The position numbers and the translations under genes were made by a program. The notes beneath the pieces are model-generated. The model was not told the origin of the DNA, ran no database searches, and saw nothing but the letters and a program-made list of their open reading frames with translations. This document shows positions 32,221-50,100 of a DNA stretch of 64,000 nt, in pieces. Origin of the DNA: Rotaria sp. Silwood1. Lineage: Eukaryota; Rotifera; Eurotatoria; Philodinida; Philodinidae. The number at the start of each line of letters is the position of its first letter. Position 1 is the first letter of the stretch. The stretch covers positions 926,539 to 990,538 of the forward strand of contig CAJNOP010000030.1 of the NCBI GenBank assembly GCA_905250075.1, in the 5' to 3' direction.

Positions 32221-32615
32221 ATGCATATATCTCTGTTTATTACTATTATTCTTACATTTATCCAGTCGATTTTAAGTGCACATGTTGAAGATAATCGAAT
32301 TGTTATTGGATCAAGTGTGGGTGGTGTGCTCGGTTTGGTAATATAGATTTTGCAAGATGATAAAAAATTGTTTTTGTCTATGAATTGTAGATAATCTTGA
32401 TCCTTGATCTTATTGCTATTTTTGAATTACTCAAATCAAGTAGTCATGGTTTATGTTCGAAAATTATTTGGATTTTAATTATTATCTTTTTTCCTATTGG
32501 TGGTAAGTTATTGAATTTTTTTTATTCATGTACTGATATAATTCTTCTATTTGTTTAAGGTTTGATTTTATATTGTTGTTGTGCTCGATCTAATACAGTT
32601 GATGAAATTGTTTAA
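32221..32615 (+). CDS. Small PLDc_N-like membrane protein
   Basis: Three exons (32221-32337, 32391-32502, 32560-32615) give 94 aa with all phases closing. Residues 1-20 form a signal peptide (MHISLFITIILTFIQSILS). A short polar stretch follows, then a helix beginning about residue 33. The segment LILDLIAIFELLKSS, then KIIWILIIIFFPIGGLILYC, is the two-helix pattern of the PLDc_N domain found at the N terminus of cardiolipin synthases and in many tiny stand-alone proteins. No phospholipase HKD domain follows: the protein stops at CARSNTVDEIV. It is probably an integral or secretory-pathway membrane protein of unknown role. The gene is convergent with the proline-rich gene downstream. Confidence 0.65.
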
Positions 32616-33130
32616 AAATTTCGAACAAAACTAAAGACAATCCATCAATGATCAACAATGTCAAAGTGAATGGGAGCTTTTTTTTTTTTATTATTTTTTG
32701 TATATTTTATCTCATATGGTTATTCAAGCGTATTATCATATAACTTTCTATTTTTTTTCCTTGAATGATTCTATTTATTACTTCATTTAATATATGCATT
32801 TATGAGTTTTAGATAAATATTTAAGATTGTATTTACTATTCAAAAAGTAAATACTACAAGCCGAAAAATAATAAAATAGAGAATTTTGAAATTGAATAAA
32901 CATGTGAATCGTTTGACTAATACGATGCTGATAGAAATCTTCTCTGATGATGCAGTTATTAATTCTGAATAATTTATTAATATCTTTACAGTTCTATATC
33001 ATCTATCAATCCTTTAAGTTAATCTATTAATTATACCCTACTGATCGTATAGTATTTAAACTGATTTTGTTGTTTTTTTTTTTTCATCAAATACCAGCAC
33101 TCTTTTGTCATTTATTTTAAAATATCTTTT

Positions 33131-33823
33131 TCAATTCGAAAACTCCGCATTGGCAACTGTCATTGGCATACAAAAGTAGTTGCGTGCTACTCGTCGAAAA
33201 AATCCTTTACTTGATGAATGTTGTTGATAAATGCCATTGTTAGTTTTTACATTTTCTTGCAATCGATCATATTTTTTTGTTGATGATAATTCACTCTCTT
33301 GACTTTTTTTCTCTTTAGAAGAAGAAGATGGTTTCCCTTGATAATGATGACGTTTTCGTTCATTGACATCTTTCATTTTTGCATGAGCATTTTTATAAGC
33401 AATCGACGGATGACGACGTCGTGGTTGATGATCATTTAACGTATATTTTCTTCTTTGTTTCACTGGTGGAGGTGATGGTGAAGAGCGTTCAAGTAAATTA
33501 AATAAATCGCAGTAAATACCATTATCTTCTGATCGCTGATAAATTCGACGAGGTGCAGGCAGAGGAGGAGCTTGTTTTGACAAAGAAGACGTCTGACAAG
33601 GATACGTAGCATAATAATTTGAAGCATAAGTAATAACTAGATCTTCTAATCGTCGACGACGTCTTGGTGTTGATGGCGGTAGTGGTACTTGATCATGACA
33701 AGATAAAGAAGAACAAGTGTGATGATTTATTGTGTTAGTATAATCTGGATGGGTGAAATGGAATGAAGAACATGTAGAATCATTAGTAGGACAGAATGGC
33801 CGGCAGTGCATGTTGGAGATCAT
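33131..33823 (-). CDS. Basic proline-rich orphan protein with PxxP motifs
   Basis: One uninterrupted 230-codon frame, notable in a genome where most exons are under 250 bp. The N terminus is Cys/His-rich (MISNMHCRPFCPTND). The rest is low-complexity and predicted disordered: PLPPSTPRRRRRLEDL, QAPPLPAPRRIYQR and SPSPPPVKQRRKY are good candidate SH3 ligands, and Arg/Lys clusters may act as nuclear or membrane signals. Tyrosines (GIYCDLF, GIYQQH) could be phosphosites. The last 25 residues (FFRRVARNYFCMP) are more ordered. No known family was recognised. It could be a signalling adaptor, but nothing shows that directly. Its 3' end faces the PLDc_N-like gene. Confidence 0.6.
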   Translation of the reverse strand: MISNMHCRPFCPTNDSTCSSFHFTHPDYTNTINHHTCSSLSCHDQVPLPPSTPRRRRRLEDLVITYASNYYATYPCQTSSLSKQAPPLPAPRRIYQRSEDNGIYCDLFNLLERSSPSPPPVKQRRKYTLNDHQPRRRHPSIAYKNAHAKMKDVNERKRHHYQGKPSSSSKEKKSQESELSSTKKYDRLQENVKTNNGIYQQHSSSKGFFRRVARNYFCMPMTVANAEFSN

Positions 33824-35334
33824 GCATGCCGGCTAATATTTAGTCCTAAAATAATAGCATAATAAGAGAAAACTCATCCTAATAATCTATCATTTCGACT
33901 TACATTTTTTTAGAATTGTCAATCGAGCGTTGCGAACAATGCGCAGCACTCTTGTGTGTTTTTTTTCTGTCTTGTTTGCCTTTACCTTGTCTCTGCCTTT
34001 TGCTTACTACCTTACTGCGTGCGCTTGTGCACACACGTAATCAAGGCTATCAATATGCTTGACATCGTTGCATTACCAACTTGCGCATATAATTTTTCTT
34101 TTTCTCTCCTATCTTCAATTCTCCATTTGTACACGTTTACGGTCATTGAACCAGGACACGAGACGATTACTAGTGCATGGAAAAAAAAAAGGAACGAGCT
34201 ATAGCCTTGTTTGATGTCGATGCCGTCGTCACTTGTACGTAATCTTTTTTCTTTCTTCATTTCTTTTATAAATGTGTACAAACGTAACCTATAGCAGGAG
34301 CTTGACGAACGAGCAATATTTATGCACATCACGGTAGATGTGTTTGCCAATTGATCAATTATCCAACAAGCAAGACGAAGGCAAAACGAAAAAAAAGTCA
34401 TCAGAACTACAGATCCATTAACAATTACATATTTACTGATAAGATATTCATGGACAATCTGTACCTACAGATGTAGATGTTAATGATTTTTATAAAAAAA
34501 AAAAAAAAGACTGAATAGTGATATAAATACAAATAAAAGCACTTGTATTACACTTTCTTGCAATTAATGATTAGAAGAAGAAAAAAAAACATTATTTGCT
34601 CGTCGAAATATTCTTGATTCGTAATCAAGAACATACTTGAAGTAATGCAAGCGTGAAGGACAACAAGTTAGATGAAGTCGTCGTTATTACTAATGAAACT
34701 ACATTTGTATTAAAAGTTTGATTGTAGCATAAAAAAATAAACTACATATTTATCATTGTTAGATTTGGCCATAGATATTATAGCGATTCTATTTAAATAA
34801 AAGACAAAAGAATAATACAATGAAAAAAAAAATTGATATTTTCTTTTTTAAATCTCTTTTATAAAGTGTTATGTAAATAGTAACTTTCTTGATTTATCTT
34901 TTTTAAAGATCTATCATTCCAAAAAAAATTCTTTAATTAAATTTTGTTTTTTTTTTGATGATCATCCTCCATATTAAATTCATTGACAAATACACATGTA
35001 AATAAGAAGACGACGAATGTTTGTAGTAGTAGTAGTAGTAGACATTTCAACACACAAGAATGAGAGCAAACACAACAAAGTACAATTGAGAAAATGAAAC
35101 GTATGTGCGTATCTATTTGTAAAATAGAAATAAACATAATGCAGATCGAGTCTACTACCAATCTAGTCTTACATATATACAAAAGATGGAGAATGACAGA
35201 AGAAAAAAAAAAATTTTTCGAAAAAAAAAAAAAAAAAAACAGAATACAGTCACTATTGACAAACAACATTTAGAAAAGAAAAGGAAAAAAAGATCATTAG
35301 ACACACACGCACACACATACAAACAGATAAGAAT
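33824..35334. other. spacer upstream of the proline-rich gene and downstream of Groucho
   Basis: The first 500 bp (33840-34400) is noticeably less AT-rich than other spacers and probably includes the promoter and 5'UTR of the minus-strand proline-rich gene. Open frames on both strands there look like chance. The remainder is A/T-rich, with a TAG triplet run at 35023-35040, a poly-A block around 35220-35240 and an AC-rich tract at 35300-35320. Confidence 0.4.
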
Positions 35335-38296
<2,962 letters not shown>

Positions 38297-38744
38297 CTTC
38301 TATATAAGAAAAAAAATGAAAAAAAAAAAAAAAAAGAAAAATATATGTGGTTGCAAAAAAACAATGACTATATGTGTTTAATGTTTACTTTTAGATCATA
38401 ATTGTTTTGTTCTATTTTGTTATATTAATATATATATATATATATATGTATGAATCGAGTCTATCTAGAATGTCAGATAAGAAAACAAAAGAGTCATTCA
38501 TTCATCAATCAATATATAATGCGTCCGTCCGTATCGGCGAACGAAGCAATCGTATAGCAGCTGACAGTAGCCATATTTATTAATTGATCAATGTGTGACA
38601 GAGGAGGATACTCTATTCTAAAACAGTTCAAAATGCATAAATGACTTTTATTGAAATAATTTCATTGGTTTATATTAATTACCATTCGGAAAATAAGAAA
38701 CGAAATATTAATAGAATAACTCTGATTATTCTTTTTTTTTTTCA
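38297..38744. promoter_or_regulatory. shared upstream region of Groucho (-) and CSK-like (+) genes
   Basis: A 448-bp intergenic region between divergent start codons. It holds poly-A tracts next to the Groucho ATG, an (AT)n run at 38427-38448, and a short CpG-containing patch at 38521-38555 (GCGTCCGTCCGTATCGGCG) that stands out from AT-rich surroundings and may mark a core promoter. Confidence 0.4.
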
Positions 38745-40929
<2,185 letters not shown>

Positions 40930-43900
40930 TCTTCATAATCATTTTTTAACAGCTTATATCGCATTTTTTTTTTCTCATCCGTCTATCGTAATATTTATGT
41001 ACTGTTAATACTGTGATATGAATTTCTATGTATTATAGTTAATTTAACTTTCGAATGATAGTATTGTGTATATTCGTCTACTTATTTTCTTTTTCTCATT
41101 ACAAGCCTAGTGTGTTCAGTAAAAGCAAAGTCTGTGTTGTTTTTCTCATATGTGCATATATTTATTCGATTAATTTTATCTTTCATATTTTCATATTGTA
41201 TTTAAATGACAAAAGAAAATAATTGAAATCTCTTTTTTTTTCCTGTGATACTCTTTTATTACTAACAATGTCGTTGAAATTATGCAATAATATGACAATA
41301 AAATTTGCAATTAATATTAAATCATAAATATATACATATATATTTACAAATTAACTATAAAATATTTGTTAAGAATTCGTTCTTCGGATCTTTGTTGCGA
41401 GAATAATTTCGCTGTACTGATAATCATTTCATAATGTTGTACTTTGCGGATTGAAAAGAGATATGTTTACTATCAACAGAGTTAAAATATGCTTAACTCA
41501 TGATGATAAAAGTATCTACTAATTACAATATACACGATATACTTGAACAAAAAAAAAAAATTTTTACAAAACTTTAGCCTATTTAACTCTATTTAAAATT
41601 GTTATAAATCAATTGGTGCCTTTTTGAAATTATCTTAATGTATGCTTTTTTTTTTTGTCAATTTTCTGAAATTATTATGATTTATAATTTATATAATTCT
41701 GTTTATTGAAGATAAACATGACATAAGTACTAAAGAAAAATGTGTTGTGCGTAAAAGTAGGAGTATTTTTCTCATTTAGTAAACAGTCTACTAGCATACT
41801 TGTTATTATTTCAAGTCTTCTGAGAGTTGCTTTGCGCATTTCTTTTTTACCATTCATATATCGAGTTGTTTAACAAAGAATTTTCAGGCTTGAAAGAATC
41901 ACCGCAGTCCATTTGAAAGAAAGCAACACTTCTGATTATTATGCATCATTGAATTGCAACAAGTTATTATTTTACGATGTGGACGACACCTACCATCATG
42001 TGGTAGTCGGAGATCTGTTAAAAAATAGGTTTTTTTTTTATGTATCCCAGTTCAAGTCTACATGAAATGATCTTATGATTTTACTAAAACGTTGAAAGAT
42101 CATTCCTCTATTATCAAATGTTGACATAAGAAGAAAAGTTTTCATTAAATTTTCCCTGGTCTCCATCATTCATGACTCTCACAACTAGATAAAATAAATT
42201 GTTACTTTAATGACTTCTAATATTTATTCATTTCTTCATATTACTATAAAGTACAATCTATTGTATTAAATATGAATATACTTGATATCAGTGAGAAAAA
42301 AAATTCGGAAAAGATTAGAAAATCAAATTATTCAAAAGTATACAAGACATTGATAAAAATAGAAAAATATTAAAACAACTTTAAAGAATCTTATTAAGTA
42401 TTATTCATTTAAACACTTCTAGTCATCAGTTGGTTAGGAATAAATGTATGTCATGTTCTATTGCCTATCATTTTTCTAATGTTACGTCCAAAAATTTTAC
42501 TTAACATATACGTACATATTCATATAGAATAATACAGATAAGAAAACAAAAATCAAGCAAACTTTAGAAGCAACATGGAACATTCTCCTAATGATTCTTT
42601 TAGTTAAAAAGTACTGTAGGCAAGTATTGAAGTGTTAATTCAGGTATTATTAAACTATTAAAGATTTAATATACTTAGTAAATACCAACACTTGAGAAGA
42701 TTATGTCGGTATGTCCGATCTCGGTCTTTCAAGTGTCAATATCTTAAGCTTTTAAGAAAAACACATAAGTTTGGTTTTGATAAGTACGAAAGAAAGATGA
42801 AAAAAGTACGCAGCATTTTGATAAGCTTCAAAAATCAAAGCAAATATACAATGTCTATTAAAACTTCTTGAAATATTTTAATATAGAATCTGTTTTAATA
42901 AACATTCGTATAAAATAATATCACAATAAAACGAAAAATTACTGGTAAAACATATAGAGAGACCTATTACAGATCGTAGATTATAAACTCGGAATATATA
43001 AATATCTATCGTGGCCGGATATTTGTCACTGACATGATAGTTTTTGAGAAAGTCTCAAAAAGTCTCTTCCATCATTGTGCTAAATTAGCACGGTTAGATT
43101 GAATCCATCGGATTCATCACGATTTTGACTGTTGGACTTGTTGATAGTCAAATCGGGAGCAAATTCATGCAGTTGTACAATCTGCCTACACAAGACGCTT
43201 CCACTACCACTACTACTGCCATCTCGATAGTACTATCATAAATATCTCTGTCTGGCTAGAAAGAAAAAGTATCAAGGAGAGAGACAAGATAACAGCGATG
43301 AACAGCGAGTATAGAAGATTATTTATTTTGATGAATATACAAGTAGATCAGATGATGTATGTATGAGGCAATTCATAGGATCTTATCGCCTTAATGCAAT
43401 TGTGTGAATGTATGACTCTTCATTGATCAGAGATGTGTAGAACTCTTACAACGCTCTTCTTTCGATTCCATAAATCTTGTTGATATTGATTATCACATTG
43501 AAATTGATAGAATCATAAGTATAATAACAAAAAATTCATTATGCAAGGAAAAATGGAATGCAAAAGAAATATCTTTCGAGTCGTATATAAATCAAACATC
43601 GTATAAGCGTCCCACGATAAAGAAAGTTTGTAAAAAAATATTTCACAGAGATATTAAAAATCAAAAACAAAATCTTACTAGTTCACTAAGCAATAATGAA
43701 TAATCTTAGATTATTAGGATGATGTATACATCCATATCTCCTCACTTTCATGGTTTCCGATGAAAATAGAAAGTTAATTAAGCGTATGTCAATGAATACT
43801 ATTTGTTTGTTTTTTTCAATTAATCAAATTGTTTTCTTTGTATTATAATCAAGCAATTAGAGGATTAAGAAAACTCATATCCTAACAAAAACCTTGAAAA

Positions 43901-44745
43901 TATTTTTTTGCATGATTAATTCACGTTTCAAAATTTGTTGTTTTTATCTTAGAAAAACAAAACAATATCTATTAAATAACTAGTTGCTCATTACATCCAA
44001 ATAATATTTACTTTAAATTAACTTTTCATATTTGATTTTAGAAAAAAATGAATCGAAAAAATTTATTCAAATTATGCTTATCTAAAATTCTTTAGACTTG
44101 GAAATAATTTTTTCTCTATCGAAAGGTAGTCAGATATGTACAGCAAGACTAACTACAACTGAACAAGTTTCTTTTTATCTTCAATGATTAATGCACGCAG
44201 TGAGAACATAAGTGTTATGCAAAAATACTAATTTGCATATCAGAAAGAAAAATAATCTGTGTGATCAGGATATATATTATAAGAAAAAAAAAAAAAAGAA
44301 ATAACATATGATTTTGATTGATCGATGATATACAATATCATTCTTTTGAATTGTTGGTATTTATCTATTATTTATATCAAATAATGTTAGAAAAACATTT
44401 CAAATGTAATCATTTAATCCTATCTATATTCCAAATTGTTTTGATTACTATTTTCTACATTGTTTATTTAACTTTCTTGTCATATTGTTCTTATTATTAA
44501 TATCATGATCAGTTTACAATATAACATATGATAGTTGTCTCTGTTGGTAAGTATTTGCCATTTTTATTTCAGATGTTAATCAATATTTCAAAAAAAAAAA
44601 CACATATTAATTTATTTTCAAAAACAATACAAGTCAAACCAATGAATTCTATAATATTTTGTTTATTAGAGATATACTAGTTCACATACAATAAATATTC
44701 GATACTACACGCATACTTAGTTCTTTTCTTTTTTGCTCTTATCGA
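40930..44745. other. 3.8-kb gene-poor spacer
   Basis: Convergent ends of the CSK-like gene (+) and the four-TM gene (-) flank this region. No exon chain was recognised on either strand. The stretch 43010-43260 is slightly less AT-rich but has no coding pattern. A poly-A block lies at 44284-44297. Confidence 0.45.
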
Positions 44746-45473
44746 TTACATAGGCATTCGAAAACTTGTTTGTTGATAAGAATAACCCATACGAGAAGCA
44801 TCTAAGGCTGGATATCTTATTGACGATGGTGTTACTGGTATAGTCTGCTTTGCATCAGGACTATACACATCAGCATCACGTTGATCTACACAACAATCAG
44901 CATAAACACAACCAAAAATAGATGTTATTGTACCAACAATTGAACCAAGTGCACCAGTAGCAATTAATAATGAATTAAGAATAAGTTCATTTGATTGCCA
45001 ACTTAGTTTAATATCATCAGAATATTTCGTATCATATTCAACAGGTATAATACATGTTATCATCATATAAAATGAAAGAACAGTTGATACAATTGAAAGT
45101 GCTGTAAATCCAATAATTGATGTTCGAGTACCTTCACGTGATGATAATATACCTACAAGACCTGCAGCCATTAATACGAGACCAACCCAAAAGCCTTTAC
45201 CTAAATAAAATTAAACAAGCAAATGATCATATTTGAAAACAAAAAAAAAAGAAATTCTTATCGTTTACCAGACGATGGCCAAAGTGGATTTTCAATTTTT
45301 AATCCACCTTGAGATTCATTATAATTATAAATACTTGGTTTTCCTTGAAATAAATCAATAACAGATAAAATTAATGATGTTAAACCAATAAGAAATAATA
45401 TAATTCCAAGTATAGCAAGAATACGAAATCGTAGACGATTTGATTCATTGTTTGAATTATAAAATTTCTCCAT
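44746..45473 (-). CDS. Four-transmembrane protein (claudin/CD20-like topology)
   Basis: Two exons (45269-45473, 44746-45200) join to 219 aa. The ATG at 45473 opens MEKFYNSNNESNRLRFR. Four hydrophobic helices follow: ILAILGIILFLIGLTSLIL (about 18-36), GFWVGLVLMAAGLVGILSS, SIIGFTALSIVSTVLSFYM, and NSLLIATGALGSIVGTITSI running into CVYADCC. The Trp/Gly-containing GFWVGLVL at TM2 is common to CD20-like, TMEM255-like and related tetraspan families, but no diagnostic motif fixes the family. The C-terminal tail is polar with several Tyr and ends SFRMPM. A longer open frame extends upstream of the ATG and is probably 5'UTR. Its role is unknown. Confidence 0.7.
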
Positions 45474-45945
45474 TATATAGACGATATAAGTGATATCTTT
45501 CTCTAGTTTTGAGTCAATATGAATATAAAGATGAGAAGAACGACATAGATAACATGATCTCAATGATCAATGAAGCATGACAACTAACATCGGTCAACTT
45601 TCAATATTTTTAATATCAACCAAAGAAATGAAGAAGAACAGTTAAATATTCGTCGCATTCGAGAGGTCATCTTTTCTATGACTGGATGTATACAAAGAAA
45701 AAATCGCCGAAGACATTAATTTATTTCGTCTCATTTTTTATCAATATACACACCTATATTTGTATTTTTACTTCACTTGTATGAACTTCATTTTATAATA
45801 TGTATACATATATATATATATATCTATTTATCGTTTAAAAATACAGATCTGCCCTTGACAGATATTAACGAAAAGAACAGCAAAAACTATTCTACAGTGC
45901 ATACAAATACATAAAAAATAAACAATCAATTTTAAACATTTGTTC

Positions 45946-47189
45946 TTATGTAATAATACGTAATGTAGGTTGTGGTTCATTTAAAGCTCGATCAAATTCA
46001 TCATCATTATTGTCATCAACAAGTGAATAATGTCCTATTGATGATGAATAAGGTATAGTATGAAATTCAGTTTCAGTTGGCATAGCTGTTGGTGTTGTAG
46101 TTTTTCGTCTTTGACCTGCTATTAAACAACATATACATGCACATCGTTCAAGTAACATTTCAAGCCAATAAGGTTCTGTGCAAGCAATTATAAATATTTG
46201 TGTTAAATAAAAACTAGCACGTAATAATGATGCTAATAAAAATGATTTAAATGTTTCAGCTATATGTTCAAGATAGTATAAATAAATATCATAAAAAATG
46301 AGTATACAAAGTAATGATGTTACACGTATGGTCCATAGTTTTTCTATGGGAGGAATTTGATTTGTAGCACGCATAATATAAAAATAACGTAGAACAAAAC
46401 CGATTGATATTAATGCTGGAATAAATAGTATAAAGTATATAACTGAACGAGCTGTAGCAAGTATATATAATTTCGAATAATTATATAAACAGTATTTAGT
46501 TGTATATGTTGAATAGATTAATTTTGAATTATTTTGATAAAATGGTGAAGCGAATGTATAAATAAGAATAATAAAAAGCCAAGTAAAAAGAGTATAAAAA
46601 TGTAAGAAATACATTGAAGAAAATCGTACACAATAATATTTTAATGATGGATGTGCATAAAGAAAACGTTCAATAATCATATAAAGAACAAAAAAAATTG
46701 GAACCTAAAAAAATTCAACATTATATCGATTTGAATATTTATTTGAAGACTTACTGCTTCATTAGCTGATAATATAACATAATGAAAACGACAGAGACGT
46801 ACAGTAAGTATGTCAAACCAATGATGTAGAAGAAGAATTAAAGCTGGAATCCATGCAATAAATGCACAAAGAATAATATGAGTAGAAAAATAATCAATTA
46901 CATTTAAATATGCTCGTGAATGAAACATTCTTACAATAAGTGGAATTGCAAGAAGATAAGTTAAAATTGTAAATGTCCAAATAACAACATGAACACTAGT
47001 CACAGAATATTTTTCTGGTTCAATTAAATCAGCTACTTGATGTTTATATAAATCTGTTCCATTAAGTAATCTTTTAATTAATTGATAAAGAGTTTCATTA
47101 ATTAATGAGGAATTTATTGATAATGTCATATTTTGCACTGTTGTAGTTCGCGATGTTGTTGATAACGTTATTGAAGAAGTAGTACTCAT
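45946..47189 (-). CDS. Orphan seven-transmembrane receptor-like protein
   Basis: Two exons (46755-47189, 45946-46704) give 397 aa. The N terminus is Ser/Thr-rich with N-glycosylation sites (NMT, NSS, NET, NGT) and no signal peptide. Seven helices are visible, including VHVVIWTFTILTYLLAIPLI (TM1), IILCAFIAWIPALILLL (TM2), PIFFVLYMIIERFLYAHP (TM3; ERF replaces DRY, with the HP that often follows it), FTWLFIILIYTFA (TM4), VIYFILFIPALISIGFVL (TM5), SLLCILIFYDIYLYYLEH (TM6) and FYLTQIFIIACTEPYW (TM7). A Cys precedes TM3 (RLCRFH). NPxxY is absent. A Cys cluster after TM7 (CACICC) is a plausible palmitoylation site. It is a GPCR-like orphan, too divergent to name a class; it is not a close paralog of the GPCR at 25.7-26.9 kb. 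Confidence 0.72.
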
Positions 47190-50100
47190 TTCTATTCGAT
47201 TATGTTGATGCCGATGCTGTTGTTGTTAAGGCTGACAAAAAAAGTTGTATATGTGATAGTCACCTTATCGCCTCTTTTTATCGTATTCAGAAGAAATATT
47301 GTGCGTCCTCTGCGTTCCTTTGTGCGTCTGAATGTGCTGATTTTCGAATAGGTTGTGTAGCGAACGCGTCGCATGCTTGATTAATTTCATTTCTCCTTCT
47401 GCTTTCTCTTGACGAGCGGCAGCGACAGCAGCAGAAAGAGAAAAAGTACAAAATGACGATGTCAGCGAAAAGAAAAAAAAGAGAGAAAGAAAAGAACCGA
47501 ACAGAAGAAAGCATTGAGTAATGTTAAAATGGCGTCGACAGTCAGTATAGAATTGCGTATGAATGTGCCGACAAAACTGTTTTATGATAAAGCAGGAACA
47601 AAAGCTTTCATCATACACGTAATGTTCTTTTTCTTTCTCTAAATAAGACTACTAGGTCAACGCCATGCACCGGTATAAAATAGGAATGATGCAGAATAGC
47701 TAAATACATCAAATAGATCGATCCTCTTCTTAATGTACTTGAAAAAAAAAGCTTTTGCATCCGCTGAAGGTTATCTGTACATTAGTATAGAAAAAAATAT
47801 TACATCTGTTTTTTTTTTCATTGATCACATATGAATATATTCAATCATAAAAATACATCGACAATAGCTGAATATATGTTCAAGTACAATCAAGCGTTGA
47901 TAGTTCATTACTATGTCATGTATTGATAGCTATTGAGTGATGATCAATTGATGAAAAATCTAGTTATATCATCAAAAAGAATCAGGTGCATAATACGAAA
48001 TAGATTAATCACATATCTATCAACAAAAGTAGGATTAATATCAAGTTTAATATTGAAGATAAACTTGAAAAGAAATGTTTATCATGGCATTATTTTGCAT
48101 CAATGTGTGAGAATACATTGATGTTTTAAATGTTAAATATTGAAATGATCTTTCAACATAAATCATTTTTATTCATGCCATAAATTTGTTCTTTTTCTAC
48201 TCATTGGATTTAAAGTTGGTTATAAACTATTGCTGCATCATATAATAATGATCAAGATGATCTATTACTAATATTCATCAAGTGTAAATATTTATATAAG
48301 GCTGCAATAATTGTTACAGCACGTACTTAATTCAAATGTTCATTTTCTGTTTGTTAAATAGCAAAGAATCATTATTAATATCCGACTCAATTTTGGTTTC
48401 TCATAGAGAGGAATACATCTATGATGAATATTTACAAAACCATTATCTCAAGTAATCTATGGTCCTTAACGATCGAACGATAGACTATTCAGAGATAAAA
48501 TTTTATGACAATCGTATGTTCTTCCTATGAATTATAAAGAGCAAGCTATAATCAACAAGATTGTCTATCCATATAGACAAAATTGTTACTTGCTTTAATT
48601 TAATCAACGGAAATAATTAATAAAGCAGTATTTTAGAGTATAAAAATAGAGTCTCTCTGCATGACTAACAGACATGTCAAAATCTAAACGTAATCAAAAT
48701 GACATACTATTATCAAGGATATCTTTTATATATATTTTATTACTAGTTCCTTTTGTCTTTTATACTAACCATCTGATAAAAGACGTCTCAAAATCGTATT
48801 CAGTTGGCAAAAAATGTAAACTACTGGTTGTATATTTAATTATAAGTATTACTGCTGCAATACATCAATCTTTATTTATCTACATATTGATAATATTTCT
48901 CTACCAATATTATCAGTCAAATTACTAAATGTACTAATTTATGTGTATGTCACAGACACTTTTGAATATATGAGTCTATATACGTGCCATGGTACTCATC
49001 TAATGATAATATTTCATTACAACAATCGATTAGCATGTGTTTAAGACAGTACGAATATACTTTTTACTGTTATCTTCGAAACCTTGAACGCAATAGTTAT
49101 ATTGAAAAAAAGCATAAAAAAAAGAACATGATATTATCTAATAATTTACAGAGATTGATTTTCATTGTTTATTGAAAATAATAACAAATATTCACAAACG
49201 TTTCTTATCATCAACAAATTATTTTTCTAATCAATAATAATCTCTAGATAGTGGTTTTGTGGAAAGAAAAAACAAAGAGAAAAGTATGTTTCTCTTAGGA
49301 ATTCTTTACAATCAAGTTGTTATATTATATCAGAATAGAGTTTTGTATATTTATTAATTGTTTAACTAATTAATGAGAAAAGACAATCTTTCTTTTTATT
49401 TTTGAATTGCTAAATGTTTTTATTTTTTATGAAATAATTCTTTTTCATTGGATATGTGAGATACTTGCTTAGTACTGTTTTAGATTCAATATCTTTTCAT
49501 CATTTACGCATTGTGATGCTTTTATTGTAACGCAAAAAAAACAGCCCAGGTCTATTTTCCAGCCATGGGTATTTTTGGATTAAGATGTAAATGCTACAGT
49601 GTCAATGAAAAGAATTTCTAATTGGAACACAGAATTCAATTAAAATTCTCATGTAATGATTACTTGGTTATTGTAGTATTATAATAAGATAAACAGAATG
49701 TGAATGTAGACAATGGTGAATGCATTTCAAATACAGACCTTTAAAATTCTGCTTATGGTAAAATCTGTCACCTCTTATATTTATGTCATTTTGAATATCT
49801 TATTACTTCTGATAGAGAGTGAATCACGTCATAGTGAAACAGGAAAAAAATGAAATCATCTTTTACATCGAGATAGGTTTTGTGAAAAGAGATGAAATAA
49901 AATTATCTGACACGTACATTTTCATTTTCTGATAGAGACGTGTGTTTCGTTGAAATATGTTATTATGCTTTGAATGTTATATATGCAAACGACATAAGCT
50001 TCCTAATGAATGTGTAATTCTTTATGCATGTTTTTAGATAGGCTTAACGATGCCTCGATTCCTACTTTTTCAAAATAATGATTAAATATTTATTGTACTA

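Noticed and set aside
34012..34401. 129-codon minus-strand frame upstream of the proline-rich gene
   Set aside because: No domain, biased composition, overlaps the likely promoter or 5'UTR, and no splice partner.
48674..48928. 84-codon frame with two hydrophobic segments, possible GPCR relic
   Set aside because: No receptor motif, no joining exon upstream, and AT-rich DNA gives hydrophobic frames by chance.
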